A stretch of 64,000 nt of DNA from Plantactinospora mayteni (GCF_016862935.1 NZ_BONX01000057.1:55620-119619), one strand, 5' to 3'. Counted from the stretch's first letter, positions 42,359-51,725 are shown. Numbers and translations are program-made. The notes: a model not told the origin generated them from the letters alone.

Positions 42359-45300
42359 TCACCGTGCTTGCTCGTCGTCGCCGTCGCAGGAGCCGCTGCC
42401 CGGATCGGGCTGGCTGGGCAGGCGTCTGGCCAGGTCGCGGATGACCAGCGGGTCCACCACACCGGACCACACCCGCACCTGGTCGATGACGCCGTCCATC
42501 TGGTTGACCATCGCGCCGTCCTCGAAGGCGGCACCGACGACGAACGGTCCGCTGGCCTGCCACGGCGATGCGATCATCCGTTGCTCGCCCTGCGGGACAC
42601 CGTTGACGTACAGGCGCATCGTGCCGGTGCCGAAGTCGAAGACCCCGGCCACGTGGTACCACCGGCCCAGCTCGGGAGCCTGCTTGCCGACGATCCGGTG
42701 CCAGGCGCCGCTGCTCGTCCCGTCGGACGACGGCGTCGACAGTTGGAAGCGACCGCCGTCGTCGATCGTGGGGTGGAAGGCCAGGTTGAAGGCCATCCGG
42801 TTGACCCCGGTCTGTGACGCGACGGTGCGGTAGCCGTCGGCGCTGTTGAGCCTTGTCCAGGCCGCGACGGTGAACGACTGGTCGGTGGTCACCACCGGGC
42901 GGGTGGTGCTGGCGTAGCCGGCGCCGGCGAAGCCGAGGCCGTAAGCCGCGTGGCACCAGTTGTACCGGTCCTCGACCCACTGGTGCTCGCCGCTGAAGAC
43001 AAGGTTGTGGTCCGCGCCCCAGCCGTCGGTGCCGAGCTCGTCCCGCCCCAGCTCCCAGTACGCGAGCTGCTCGGTGCGCAGCCCCTGGATGGTGTCGGGC
43101 GTCGCCACGCCCCGCCACACCCGCACGTCGGACATCGCGCCCTTCCACCGCGACGAGCGCGTGCCGTCGGCGGTGCCGCCGCAGCCGACCACCAGCTCGG
43201 TGGCCCGCCACAGCGCGAAGCCGACGGTCTGCTCTTCGGCCAGCGCGCCGTTCACGTACAGGGCGATGCGCCGGGTGTCGGCGTTCACGGTCACCGCCAG
43301 GTGGGTCCACTTCCCGGGTGTCGCGGCGCCGCTCACGGAGCCACCGGTGGCGGCGGTGTCGTCCGCCTTGGTGACCGCGAACTCCCAACCCAACGTGGTC
43401 GAGTTGTACTTCAGCATGGCCGCGAAGTGCCGGCTGCCGTGCAGGCTGAACACCCGGGAGTGGCCGGTGATGTGCGCCGGGTCCAGGTATACCCAGGCCG
43501 AGGCCGTGAACGAGCCGTCGGTGCGTACCGGCACCCGCTCGGCGGTCGGGCAGGTGTTGCCGTCGAAGGCGAGCGCGCTGTTGGCCCGGCCGTGTTGGTC
43601 CGCCACCCACGAGGCGGAGTCGAGAGTGGACAGTTGCGGACCCTGCCCGGACTGCTCCGCGGCGTACTGCTGGCGCAGTGGCCACCACGCCCGGGTACCG
43701 GCGGGAAGCCCCTCGTTCGTCCCGGCGAGGGCCGCGATCTGGCCGCTGGTCAGCACCTGCTGCACCGCCACCGCGTCGTCGACCGCACCGTGGATCGCCT
43801 CGAACGGACTGCCGCCGAACCCGCAGCCGACCCCCATCCGGCCGGTGCCCGTCGGCGGGTCGAAGGTGACCGGCCCGGAACCGGCCAGCGCGCCGTTGAG
43901 GTAGATGCGGAGCCGCTCGGCCGGGGCGTCGTACACCCCGGCCACGTGTACCCAGCTACCGGCGCTGACCCCGGACACCGGTGCCGTCGCCTGGTCCCAG
44001 TACGCCTGGGCACCCGTGCCCTGGGAGTGCCGGGAGACGGACCAGAGGGTGCCGTTGCCGTTCAGCAGCAGCTTGACGTTGCTGCCACCGGAGCCGGGCA
44101 TGCCGAAGATCGTCTGACCGGCGCCGGTCGAGTAGTTGTCGATCCGCACCCAGGCGGCGAGCGTGAACGAGTCGGCGGTGTCCAGAGGCGGGCCGCCGGT
44201 CACCGCGCACCGCGTGTTGTCGCCGCCGACCTCCAGCGCGCCGCCGGCCCGGCCGTGGCGATCGGTGCCGTACCGTGGCCCGGCCGCGACCGTGAGTCCG
44301 GCCGGGCCGGCGTCGTCGGCGGTGTCGCCGTCGAACCGCCAGGCCCCGACCGGCTTCACCGGCTCGGTGGGCGCGCTGACGAACCAGGTGTCGGTGCGGG
44401 AGGACTCGTTGCCGGCCGCGTCGAGCGCCCACACCTGGAGGACATGGTCGATCGTGGTGCGCGACGGCAGGACGTCGATCCTGGCCCGACCGTTCACCGC
44501 GTCTACCGTGAGCTTGCACGTGTAGTTGGTACACGCCTTGACCGACCTGCCGTTTCCGCCGGCCTCCGGGGCGAGGACGTACCTGAACTTCGCGACGTCG
44601 CCCCCGCCGACGAGGTCGAAGTGCACGACGTCGCCCGGCGCCGGGTCCACCGTCACCTGCGCCACGTCGGCCGGCTCCGGCGGCGTGGTGTCGATCTGGA
44701 ACCAGCAGTACGAGGACCAGGGCCCGGCGCCGAACTCGTCGAGCGTCTGCGCCCGCCAGCGGTACACGCCCTCGGCGAGCGCGAGCGACTTGTCCACCCT
44801 GCTCGGCAGCGCGGTGCCGGCCTGGCCGTCCGGCGTCTTCTGGCTCAGCACGGCGCCGGTCGGCCGGGACAGCTCGTACCGCAGCCGCACCTTGCCGCCG
44901 TCGGGGTCGCGCGGGGTCGCAGTCAGCGTCGGGGTCGGCGTGGTCACCAGGGTCGGGCTGGACTGGGTGCCGCAGCCCAGCTTCTCGGTGGACATCGCGC
45001 TCGGCACCTGCGGCTGGGCGTTGACCCGGAAATAGCAGTACGCGGAGTACGGCCCGGTGCGGGCGCTGTCGCCGTCGCTGTCCCAGACCCGGACCCGCCA
45101 GCGGTACCCGGTGCCCTCGGTCAGGGTGCCGGAGGGCACCGTGACCGTCTTCGTCCCCTTCGAGGTCACCGCGACGTTGAGCTGCTTGATCACGGCGCTG
45201 GAGCCGACCTTGGTCAGCTCGAACCGCAGCTCGGCGGCCGGGGCGAGGTTGGCCGGGGCGGTGGCCCTCAGCGTGGGTACCAGCGTGTTGAGCTTGTAGC

Positions 45301-46822
45301 CCGGCGCGGAGGTCGCACACCGCTCACCGTTGCTGAACAGGTCGACGGGCTTGTTCGCGGTATGCCAGATGACGAGCTTTCCGCTGCCGGGCAGGAGCTT
45401 GCGCCACTGGTTCCGGCTGCCCTCGTTGTCGGAGAAGATGGTGAACGACGCGGTGGCCCAGCCACGGTCGACGATGTACTTCAACCGGTCGGTCAGATGC
45501 GAGTCCTGCCACTTGAACCGCTTGTCGCCCTCGTCGCCGCACTGGTCCTCATTGGACGTCGGCACCGTCGTCGTGGCCACCATGCCGATGTACTTGTCCG
45601 GATACGTGTTGGCGAACGTCGCGGTGGAGCGCTTGAAGTAGTCCATGGCGCCGAGCCGCACCTTGTAGCTCGTGCCGCAGCCGCCGGTGTGGTCCTGGGT
45701 CATCCAGATCTGGGCGTCCGCGACCACCCGGTGCTCCAGGTCGTCCAGCCCGTTGAACTGGATCGCCGACCGCCACAGGCCCACGGCGTTGTCGTTCTGC
45801 CAACCCTGGAAGCCGACCCGCAGGTACGAGTCGCCGGACCAGGTGGTCTGGTGGACGTACTGGCCGCTCGTTCCGTAGTGGAGGTTGGCCCACTGGCTGA
45901 TCTTTCCGGTGAAACGCGGGTCGATGTACAGCGGATACCGCAGGTCCGGGTTGCCCAGCAGGTCGGCGTCCGGCAGTACGGCCAGCGTCTCGCCATCCAT
46001 CTCCAGGTCCATCGCGGCGGCCCGGCCGGACTCGGTGGCGACGACGTTCCCGCCCGCCCTGGCGGTCGCGGTGCTGGCCTCCGGCGTCGAGGAGTCCCAC
46101 ATCCACGGCGTCTCCACCGCGTACACCAGCTCACCGCCGGTGTCGGTCAGCTCGGCGGTATCGGAGTCGGTATCGACGGCCACGTCGAGGCCGGCCACCT
46201 CCAGGCCCAGCTCGATGCGTTTCAGGGCCGGGTCGGCGGCTGCCGCGGCGGTGTGGACCACGAACGCGTAGGAGAAACCGTCGGCGCTCGCGTACACCTC
46301 GAGGTCCACATCGCGCATCACGTCGTCGAACACGGCGGTGCTCCCGCTGACCCGTGGCGCCGGCAGCGTGCCCGGCCAGTCCAGGCCCACCCGCTGCCCG
46401 GTCGGCGCGGTCGCCGTGACGAACGCACCATCGCCACCGGCGATCCGCAGGTCGGAGACTGTCGCAGTGGTGCGGAACCCGCCGTCGCCGGTCGGCACGA
46501 GCGTCGGGTCGACGTCCACCCAATGCCCCGAAGCGTCCTGCGCCCACTGCGCCGCCGCGTACGTCTCGGTCCGCACCCGCCCGTCGGGCTCGGCGAACCA
46601 CCGCACCGCGTAGTCCTGGTATTCGGCGACCCGCACCTCGACACCGCATTCGGCGGCCAGCGCGAGGGCCACCTCCTCGGTCTCGGCGACCAGACCGCCG
46701 GCGGGAACAGTGCAGGCGGTCGCGGCCGGTTCGCGCGCGGACGCCGGTGCGGCGGAAAGGAATCCGCCGGCCAGGATCGCGCACAGCACCGATCCCACGC
46801 GGCGTTTCAAAACCAGGGTCAC
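42359..46822 (-). CDS. Secreted LamG/concanavalin-like multidomain protein paired with the RHS protein
   Basis: A 1487-residue protein with a Sec signal peptide ending AAPASA. The N-terminal half has beta-rich domains (VGLDWPGTLPAPRVSGSTAV, YPLYIDPRFTGKISQWANLH) and fibronectin-like segments with conserved SAYCYFRV and SSYCWFQIDTT. Three LamG/concanavalin-like domains occupy about residues 830-1470, each with SFTLAAWVRID, SFTASAWVYLD or SFTVAAWTRLN and an ILYVNGALA-type strand. LamG modules bind carbohydrate or protein. GTG 46822 has GGAGAAGG upstream. It ends 14 bases before the RHS start, so the two form an operon. The role is probably surface attachment or delivery. Confidence 0.85.
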   Translation of the reverse strand: MTLVLKRRVGSVLCAILAGGFLSAAPASAREPAATACTVPAGGLVAETEEVALALAAECGVEVRVAEYQDYAVRWFAEPDGRVRTETYAAAQWAQDASGHWVDVDPTLVPTGDGGFRTTATVSDLRIAGGDGAFVTATAPTGQRVGLDWPGTLPAPRVSGSTAVFDDVMRDVDLEVYASADGFSYAFVVHTAAAAADPALKRIELGLEVAGLDVAVDTDSDTAELTDTGGELVYAVETPWMWDSSTPEASTATARAGGNVVATESGRAAAMDLEMDGETLAVLPDADLLGNPDLRYPLYIDPRFTGKISQWANLHYGTSGQYVHQTTWSGDSYLRVGFQGWQNDNAVGLWRSAIQFNGLDDLEHRVVADAQIWMTQDHTGGCGTSYKVRLGAMDYFKRSTATFANTYPDKYIGMVATTTVPTSNEDQCGDEGDKRFKWQDSHLTDRLKYIVDRGWATASFTIFSDNEGSRNQWRKLLPGSGKLVIWHTANKPVDLFSNGERCATSAPGYKLNTLVPTLRATAPANLAPAAELRFELTKVGSSAVIKQLNVAVTSKGTKTVTVPSGTLTEGTGYRWRVRVWDSDGDSARTGPYSAYCYFRVNAQPQVPSAMSTEKLGCGTQSSPTLVTTPTPTLTATPRDPDGGKVRLRYELSRPTGAVLSQKTPDGQAGTALPSRVDKSLALAEGVYRWRAQTLDEFGAGPWSSYCWFQIDTTPPEPADVAQVTVDPAPGDVVHFDLVGGGDVAKFRYVLAPEAGGNGRSVKACTNYTCKLTVDAVNGRARIDVLPSRTTIDHVLQVWALDAAGNESSRTDTWFVSAPTEPVKPVGAWRFDGDTADDAGPAGLTVAAGPRYGTDRHGRAGGALEVGGDNTRCAVTGGPPLDTADSFTLAAWVRIDNYSTGAGQTIFGMPGSGGSNVKLLLNGNGTLWSVSRHSQGTGAQAYWDQATAPVSGVSAGSWVHVAGVYDAPAERLRIYLNGALAGSGPVTFDPPTGTGRMGVGCGFGGSPFEAIHGAVDDAVAVQQVLTSGQIAALAGTNEGLPAGTRAWWPLRQQYAAEQSGQGPQLSTLDSASWVADQHGRANSALAFDGNTCPTAERVPVRTDGSFTASAWVYLDPAHITGHSRVFSLHGSRHFAAMLKYNSTTLGWEFAVTKADDTAATGGSVSGAATPGKWTHLAVTVNADTRRIALYVNGALAEEQTVGFALWRATELVVGCGGTADGTRSSRWKGAMSDVRVWRGVATPDTIQGLRTEQLAYWELGRDELGTDGWGADHNLVFSGEHQWVEDRYNWCHAAYGLGFAGAGYASTTRPVVTTDQSFTVAAWTRLNSADGYRTVASQTGVNRMAFNLAFHPTIDDGGRFQLSTPSSDGTSSGAWHRIVGKQAPELGRWYHVAGVFDFGTGTMRLYVNGVPQGEQRMIASPWQASGPFVVGAAFEDGAMVNQMDGVIDQVRVWSGVVDPLVIRDLARRLPSQPDPGSGSCDGDDEQAR

Positions 46823-46938
46823 GGCGCACCTTCTCCATCGCGGAGCCAGAGGGTCTGGCTGGGCAGCGAAGGTATAGCCGTCAATTCTTGGGAGCGACAA
46901 GACGAGCACCGCCCGGTATGGCAAATGTCCGGAATTCT

Positions 46939-46976
46939 TTGCAGCTCCCTGCAACGAGGCCCTGCATGATCCTGCA
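46939..46976. promoter_or_regulatory. Cluster of CTGCA half-sites in the LamG/LuxR divergent promoter
   Basis: A perfect inverted repeat TTGCAG-CTCC-CTGCAA lies at 46939-46954. Two further CTGCA copies follow at 46962-46966 and 46972-46976. The cluster is centred between the divergent LamG and dual-HTH regulator genes. It is a candidate binding array for that regulator. Confidence 0.5.
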
Positions 46977-47066
46977 AGTCCCAGGAACCGGCCTTCACAG
47001 CCGTACCCGGAGATGATGTCCTGTCCTCGCGGGAGCTGTACTGGGTTCGAGACGGGGGGGGATCCG

Positions 47067-48116
47067 TTGGAGTTGTCAACGGAGGTTGTGCCCAGGCTGA
47101 CCAGGTGGGGAGTGACGCCCGATGCCGATCTCGGCTACCGGGCGTTGTCGCTGCTCGGCCCCCGCACGGTCGCGCGGCTCGCCCGGGAGCTGGGCATGCC
47201 CCAGAGCCGGGTGAGTCGGGCGCTCGACGAGCTGGTGGCCGCGGCGGCGGTACGTCCCGTCCCCGCGGCCACCAACACCGGGTACCGGTCACCGGGCGCC
47301 CTCGTGTGGGAGGCGGTGGCGGTGGAACGGGTCCTCGACACGCTGCGGCAACACCGTATGCCCGCCCCGGCGCTCGACCGGTGGCGCCGGCACGTCATGG
47401 CCGCCACCGAGCTGGGCCTGGCCGCCCTGGCCCGCGCCTCGTTGCGACGCTGGCCGACCCGCTCCGCCGCCCGGCAGCGGGCGGCCAGCCTGATCGCCGC
47501 CGAACGCCACGAGCACCTCGCCATCAACACCGAAGAGGTCTTCGACGCCGAGGCAACCACCGCCGCCCTGCCACTCGACCGCAGCATCCTGGCCCGCGGC
47601 ATCCGGCTGCGCGTGCTCGGCCTGCCGCCCAGCGACGGCGACCGGTACACCGCCTACGCCACCGCGCTCGGCCACGCCGGCGGGATGTACCGCGAGCTGT
47701 CGGCACTTCCGCTCAAAGTAATGATCTTCGACCGGCGCGCCGCGATGGTGCCGAGCGACCCGCTGGACCTCGAACGGGGCTACATCGAGGTCGCCGACCC
47801 CGAGGCCGTCCAGGCCCTGGCGGGCATGTTCGACCGGCTGTGGGACGACGGGACCGACCCACGGGACCAGGGGGTACCGCCCATCGAGCTGAGCACACGC
47901 GAGCAGGCACTGGTGCGCCTGCTCGCCATGGGACACACCGACCAGTCCGCGGCACAGGAGCTACGGCTCAGCGTCCGCACCGTCGCCTACACCATGCGGA
48001 ACCTGATGGACCGCCTGGGCGTCGAAAACCGCTTCCAGCTCGCGCTGCTGCTCGGCGCCGCCGGTGCCGCACCCCGGCCACCGCGCCACGGCACCCCCGG
48101 CTCCACCACCACCTGA
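47067..48116 (+). CDS. Regulator with N-terminal winged helix and C-terminal LuxR-type HTH
   Basis: A 349-residue protein. The N-terminal wHTH (YRALSLLGPRTVARLARELG, then MPQSRVSRALDELVAAAAVR) resembles TrmB/MarR-type domains. A central region of about 170 residues may be a ligand or regulatory domain. The C-terminal LuxR/GerE HTH reads IELSTREQALVRLLAMGHTD, then QSAAQELRLSVRTVAYTMRN. The preferred start is TTG 47067 after a G-rich ribosome binding site; ATG 47013 is in frame but has no properly spaced site. It diverges from the LamG-RHS operon and precedes a small secreted protein, and is probably the controller of both. Confidence 0.84.
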   Translation: MELSTEVVPRLTRWGVTPDADLGYRALSLLGPRTVARLARELGMPQSRVSRALDELVAAAAVRPVPAATNTGYRSPGALVWEAVAVERVLDTLRQHRMPAPALDRWRRHVMAATELGLAALARASLRRWPTRSAARQRAASLIAAERHEHLAINTEEVFDAEATTAALPLDRSILARGIRLRVLGLPPSDGDRYTAYATALGHAGGMYRELSALPLKVMIFDRRAAMVPSDPLDLERGYIEVADPEAVQALAGMFDRLWDDGTDPRDQGVPPIELSTREQALVRLLAMGHTDQSAAQELRLSVRTVAYTMRNLMDRLGVENRFQLALLLGAAGAAPRPPRHGTPGSTTT

Positions 48117-48125
48117 GGAGACCCC

Positions 48126-48665
48126 GTGTCACACCCGCTCGGGCGGCCGGCCGCCCGCGCCGCCGCGGTACTGGCGAGCGCGCTGGCGCTCACGCTCGGC
48201 ACCGCCCCCCAGTCCCAGGCCGCCGGCCCCTGGGTTCCGGCCCCCTGCGCCACCGGCCAGTTCACCGCGGTCGGTGCCGCCCACGGCGGATACACCGCGC
48301 TGTACGGCCAGGTCACCGGATGCGCGCCGGACCGGGCCAACTCCGCCTTCGCCGTCGTCGTCTTCAAGCCGCAGGACTGGTTCGCGACCGCGTACCCGGA
48401 ATCGCTGGTGAGCTACCAACCCGGCGGGCCGACCCACTTCGCCGGCACGATACCGACGTCACAGCAGGTGGGAGTCTGCGCCATGCGTACCCTCACCGAG
48501 CGGATCGCCTGTGCGCGGGTGACGTGGCCGGAGGACGGCCCCGCCACGCTGGAGCCGATCGCGACCACCGACCCGCTGGTCGCGGCGGCTGTCCGCTACG
48601 AGGACGACCAGCCAGAGCCGCCGGTCGGGTTCTGCGGCAGCTGCCTCGACGATCCGCAGGGTTGA
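48126..48665 (+). CDS. Small secreted protein of unknown function
   Basis: A 179-residue protein with a signal peptide (ARAAAVLASALALTLGTAPQSQA). The mature part is about 145 residues with six cysteines, including CATGQF, VTGCAPDRA, VGVCAMRTL and a C-terminal FCGSCLDDPQG (CxxC). The GTG at 48126 is preceded by GAGGAG, nine bases after the regulator stop, so both are on one transcript. I do not recognise the family. Its place beside the LamG-RHS locus suggests a linked extracellular role. Confidence 0.75.
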   Translation: MSHPLGRPAARAAAVLASALALTLGTAPQSQAAGPWVPAPCATGQFTAVGAAHGGYTALYGQVTGCAPDRANSAFAVVVFKPQDWFATAYPESLVSYQPGGPTHFAGTIPTSQQVGVCAMRTLTERIACARVTWPEDGPATLEPIATTDPLVAAAVRYEDDQPEPPVGFCGSCLDDPQG

Positions 48666-48732
48666 CCTCAGCCGACGGCCGCGATCCGGTCGCAACCCGC
48701 CCTACCGGCCGACGTCGTCCGCCGCCGGCAGC

Positions 48733-49278
48733 TCAGACGTGGGGTTCGGCGGCGGTGGCGCGATGCCCGGGGCCGCGTTCGCCTTGTGCACGCCGCTCGG
48801 ACCGGCCACGGTCCAGGACGAATACGAGCGCGTACGCCTCGGCGAAGGCGCATACCGCCCACATCGCCCAGGCCAGGACGCTGAGGTTCAGGGGCTGGTG
48901 CAGTACGTTGAACGGGCCCATGAACTCGGCGAACACCGTGCCCAGCCACACGATGAGGCCGAGCCGCCATGCCCTGCTGTGCAGGCCCGTCGGCCAGGCG
49001 GACGCGACGGACCGGTAGACGAAGGCGTAGCCGATCCCGAACGCGAGCATCCCGCCGACGACGATCGGCGGATTCTCCAGAATCCGTGGAAGTGGCTCCA
49101 GTTCCTTCCACACGGTGATGACCTTGGCATGCTGGGTGTCGGGGTCGAACAACAGTCCTTCCGCACCTTGGCGTGAACCGCCGAACAGGCGGAAGGTGAC
49201 GAACGTGCCCAGCACGAACGCGATGCCTCCGGCGAGGCCGGCGGCGAGTGTTCGCCAGACCGAGATGGTGTGTCGCAT
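48733..49278 (-). CDS. Hypothetical four-helix membrane protein
   Basis: A 181-residue protein with four hydrophobic segments (TLAAGLAGGIAFVLGTFVTF, IVVGGMLAFGIGYAFVY, LGLIVWLGTVFAEFMGPFNV, LAWAMWAVCAFAEAYALVFV) and a basic C-terminus. ATG 49278 has a strong GGAGGGAG site. It lies 34 bases downstream of the DUF6223 gene on the same strand, so the two are probably cotranscribed. No known function. Confidence 0.75.
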   Translation of the reverse strand: MRHTISVWRTLAAGLAGGIAFVLGTFVTFRLFGGSRQGAEGLLFDPDTQHAKVITVWKELEPLPRILENPPIVVGGMLAFGIGYAFVYRSVASAWPTGLHSRAWRLGLIVWLGTVFAEFMGPFNVLHQPLNLSVLAWAMWAVCAFAEAYALVFVLDRGRSERRAQGERGPGHRATAAEPHV

Positions 49279-49312
49279 CGTTCTCCCTCCGGTACTCGCC
49301 GCAGCCAACCGG

Positions 49313-49732
49313 TCACACGGTGCGGCGGGAACGGGCCAGAGCCAGCCAGCCCAGGACCGTGGCGATCAACCCGATCACCAGGGCCACGAAGCCACCCACG
49401 ATTCCGTAGCCGGTGCCGGGACCACCCTCGGCGGCGGCCACCACCAGCCCGCCGCCGACCATGCCGGTCAGCCCCGCCGCCAGGGCCACGATGGCCCCCC
49501 TTTTCCCGGTGCCGTTGCCGATACGACCGGCGGAGCGGGCCAGAGCCAGCCCACCGACGACCACGCCGGCCAGCGCCACCAGCGCGGCCACGCTGCCCAC
49601 GAGTCGCCCGGCGGTCATGGTGTAAGCATCGACAGCGGCCGACTGGGCCGAGGCGTGCGCGGCCGATGGTGTGGCAAGCCCGAAACCCCCGAGCAGGGCG
49701 GTGAAAACGGTAAACAGGCGACGGACGGGCAT
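49313..49732 (-). CDS. DUF6223-family membrane protein
   Basis: A 139-residue protein: a signal-like N-terminal segment ending AAHASAQSA, then YTMTAGRLVGSVAALVALAG, VVVGGLALARSAGRIG, RGAIVALAAGLTGMVGGGLV and GGFVALVIGLIATVLGWLAL, ending ARSRRTV. The repeated GGLALAR pattern is characteristic of DUF6223 proteins, commonly near two-component systems in actinomycetes. It diverges from the histidine kinase gene, which may regulate it. AAGGAG precedes the ATG. Confidence 0.82.
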   Translation of the reverse strand: MPVRRLFTVFTALLGGFGLATPSAAHASAQSAAVDAYTMTAGRLVGSVAALVALAGVVVGGLALARSAGRIGNGTGKRGAIVALAAGLTGMVGGGLVVAAAEGGPGTGYGIVGGFVALVIGLIATVLGWLALARSRRTV

Positions 49733-49950
49733 GAGGTTCTCCTTACCTTCCTACGACTGGAACTCGTCTGATCCTGTCCGCCGGGCCCACCACCTGTCGT
49801 CCCGCAAACGCGGGCACTTCACCCTGCCGCAAGCGGCACGTCCGGCTGACGCGGATGCCGCAGAAGCCGGGACGGTACCGCGGGTGCGGTAGCCGGCCGA
49901 TCATCCGCGCGCACGAGTCGCCCGGGCCGACATCCGGCTAGGGTGCGCGC

Positions 49951-51066
49951 ATGGGCAGGGGACGGATCGGTGTCAGAGACTGGGCGATCGCCGCTGGTGT
50001 GGCGGCGATCCTGCTGGTCACCGGGCTGACCGGGCAGCGCTCCGCCACCAACCTCGACCTGCTCGGCTACGCGTTGCTGACGGTTGGCGGCCTGTCGCTG
50101 GCCGCGCGCCGCCGCGCGCCGGTTCCCGTCCTGGCCGCCACCGGGCTGTGCGCGGTGGGTCACCAGGCGGCCGGGGTCGACGTGCCTGCCGTCGCGTACC
50201 TGTTCGCGGTGTACGCCGCCGTACGGGCGGGACACCGCACTGTCACGGTAGCGGCGAGTGTGATCATGCTGGCCGCTCTCCCCCTCGCCGCAATGGCGGC
50301 GGGCCTGCACGACACGAGCGAAGCGTTCGCGCAGGCCCGAAGTGTCCTCGAGCTGGCCTGGCTGATCGCCGCCGGCGCGGCGGGTGAAGCGCTGCGGCAG
50401 GCCGAACGGAGGGCGGATGAGGCCGAGCGCACCCGGGAGGAGACCGCGCGGCGCCGCGCCGACGAGGAGCGCCTGCACATCGCACGGGAACTGCACGATT
50501 CGCTCACCCACCAGATCTCCGTCATCAAGGTGCAGGCCGAAGTCGCAGTCCACCTCGCCCACCGGCGGGGCGACCCGGTGCCGGAGGCCCTGCTGGTGAT
50601 CCGGGAGGCCGGTCGTGAGGCGAGCCGAGAACTGCGGGCGACCCTGGAGGCGCTACGGGACGACGGAAAGGCCCCACCGCATGGCCTCGATCACGTCCCG
50701 GAGCTGGTACAACGGGCTCGGACGACCGGCCTCGACGCGACGCTGACGATCGAGGGACAACGACCCGACGTGCCGGCCGCGGTGGACCGGACCGTCTACC
50801 GAATCGTCCAGGAGTCGCTGACCAACATCGCCCGTCATGCCGCCGCCGAGACGGCGTCGGTCCGGATCGACTACCGTCCGGACACCCTCGCCATCCAGAT
50901 CGACGACGACGGCAAGGCCACGCCGGGCACCGCCCTGGTGCCCGGCGTCGGGCTGCTCGGGATGCGGGAACGCGTCACCGCCCTCGGTGGTCACCTGCGG
51001 GCGGAACCACGCAGTGAGGGCGGCTTCACCGTCCAGGCCGAACTCCCCGTGGACCGAATGTCATGA
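49951..51066 (+). CDS. NarL-type two-component sensor histidine kinase
   Basis: A 371-residue kinase. The N-terminal membrane sensor has about four to five helices and little extracellular sequence (residues 10-145). A linker coil (ERRADEAERTREETARRRAD) leads to a HisKA_3 domain with phospho-acceptor His182 (IARELHDSLTHQIS). The HATPase_c domain has N-box QESLTNIARHA and G-boxes QIDDDG and GLLGMRERV. It probably senses a membrane or envelope signal. Its stop overlaps the response regulator start by 4 bases. Likely targets include the divergent DUF6223-membrane protein pair. Confidence 0.92.
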   Translation: MGRGRIGVRDWAIAAGVAAILLVTGLTGQRSATNLDLLGYALLTVGGLSLAARRRAPVPVLAATGLCAVGHQAAGVDVPAVAYLFAVYAAVRAGHRTVTVAASVIMLAALPLAAMAAGLHDTSEAFAQARSVLELAWLIAAGAAGEALRQAERRADEAERTREETARRRADEERLHIARELHDSLTHQISVIKVQAEVAVHLAHRRGDPVPEALLVIREAGREASRELRATLEALRDDGKAPPHGLDHVPELVQRARTTGLDATLTIEGQRPDVPAAVDRTVYRIVQESLTNIARHAAAETASVRIDYRPDTLAIQIDDDGKATPGTALVPGVGLLGMRERVTALGGHLRAEPRSEGGFTVQAELPVDRMS

Positions 51067-51725
51067 TCCGGGTCCTACTGGTCGACGACCAGCCGCTCCT
51101 GCGCAGCGGATTCCGCGCCCTTCTCGACATCGAAGACGACATCGAGGTGGTGGCCGAGGCCGCCGACGGGAAGGAGGGCCTGGCTCTCGCCAGGAAACAC
51201 CTGCCCGACATCGCGCTCATCGACATCCAGATGCCGGTCATCGACGGTATCGAGGCGACCCGGCGCATCGCCGCCGACCCGGCCCTGGCCGGCATACATG
51301 TCGTCATCCTCACGAACTATGGACTCGACGAGTACGTCTTCAACGCGCTGCGCGCCGGCGCCGCCGGATTCCTCGTCAAAGACATCCAACCGGAAGACTT
51401 CCTGCACGCCGTACGGGTCGCCGCGCGCGGCGACGCGCTGCTCGCACCGACGATCACCCGCAAGCTGATCGACCAGTACATCACCCAGCCGCTCCACCCG
51501 GACCCCGAGGCGGTGCTGAAAGAACTGACCAACCGCGAACGCGAGGCCGTCGTGCTGGTCGCGCAGGGCCTGTCCAACGACGAGATCGCCCAGCGCATGG
51601 TGATCAGCCCGCAGACCGCGAAAACCCACATCAACCGTGCCATGGCCAAGCTCCACGCCCGCGACCGCGCTCAACTCGTCGTCCTCGCCTACGAATCCGG
51701 CCTGGTAGCCCCGCGCAACTCCTGA
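51063..51725 (+). CDS. NarL/FixJ-family response regulator
   Basis: A 220-residue regulator: receiver domain (residues 3-120) with acidic pocket Asp8/Asp9, phospho-acceptor Asp54 in LIDIQMPVIDG, Thr in ILTNYG and Lys in GFLVKD. The C-terminal LuxR-type HTH reads ELTNREREAVVLVAQGLSND, then EIAQRMVISPQTAKTHINRA. It is coupled to the kinase gene by an ATGA overlap and is certainly its cognate partner. Confidence 0.94.
   Translation: MIRVLLVDDQPLLRSGFRALLDIEDDIEVVAEAADGKEGLALARKHLPDIALIDIQMPVIDGIEATRRIAADPALAGIHVVILTNYGLDEYVFNALRAGAAGFLVKDIQPEDFLHAVRVAARGDALLAPTITRKLIDQYITQPLHPDPEAVLKELTNREREAVVLVAQGLSNDEIAQRMVISPQTAKTHINRAMAKLHARDRAQLVVLAYESGLVAPRNS

Noticed and set aside
42950..46969. Very long open frame antisense to the LamG gene (over 1300 codons)
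   Set aside because: Its sequence is low in complexity, full of Arg/Gly/Val/His runs, and is the mirror of GC-rich third positions in the LamG gene. The LamG frame has clear domains and a signal peptide.
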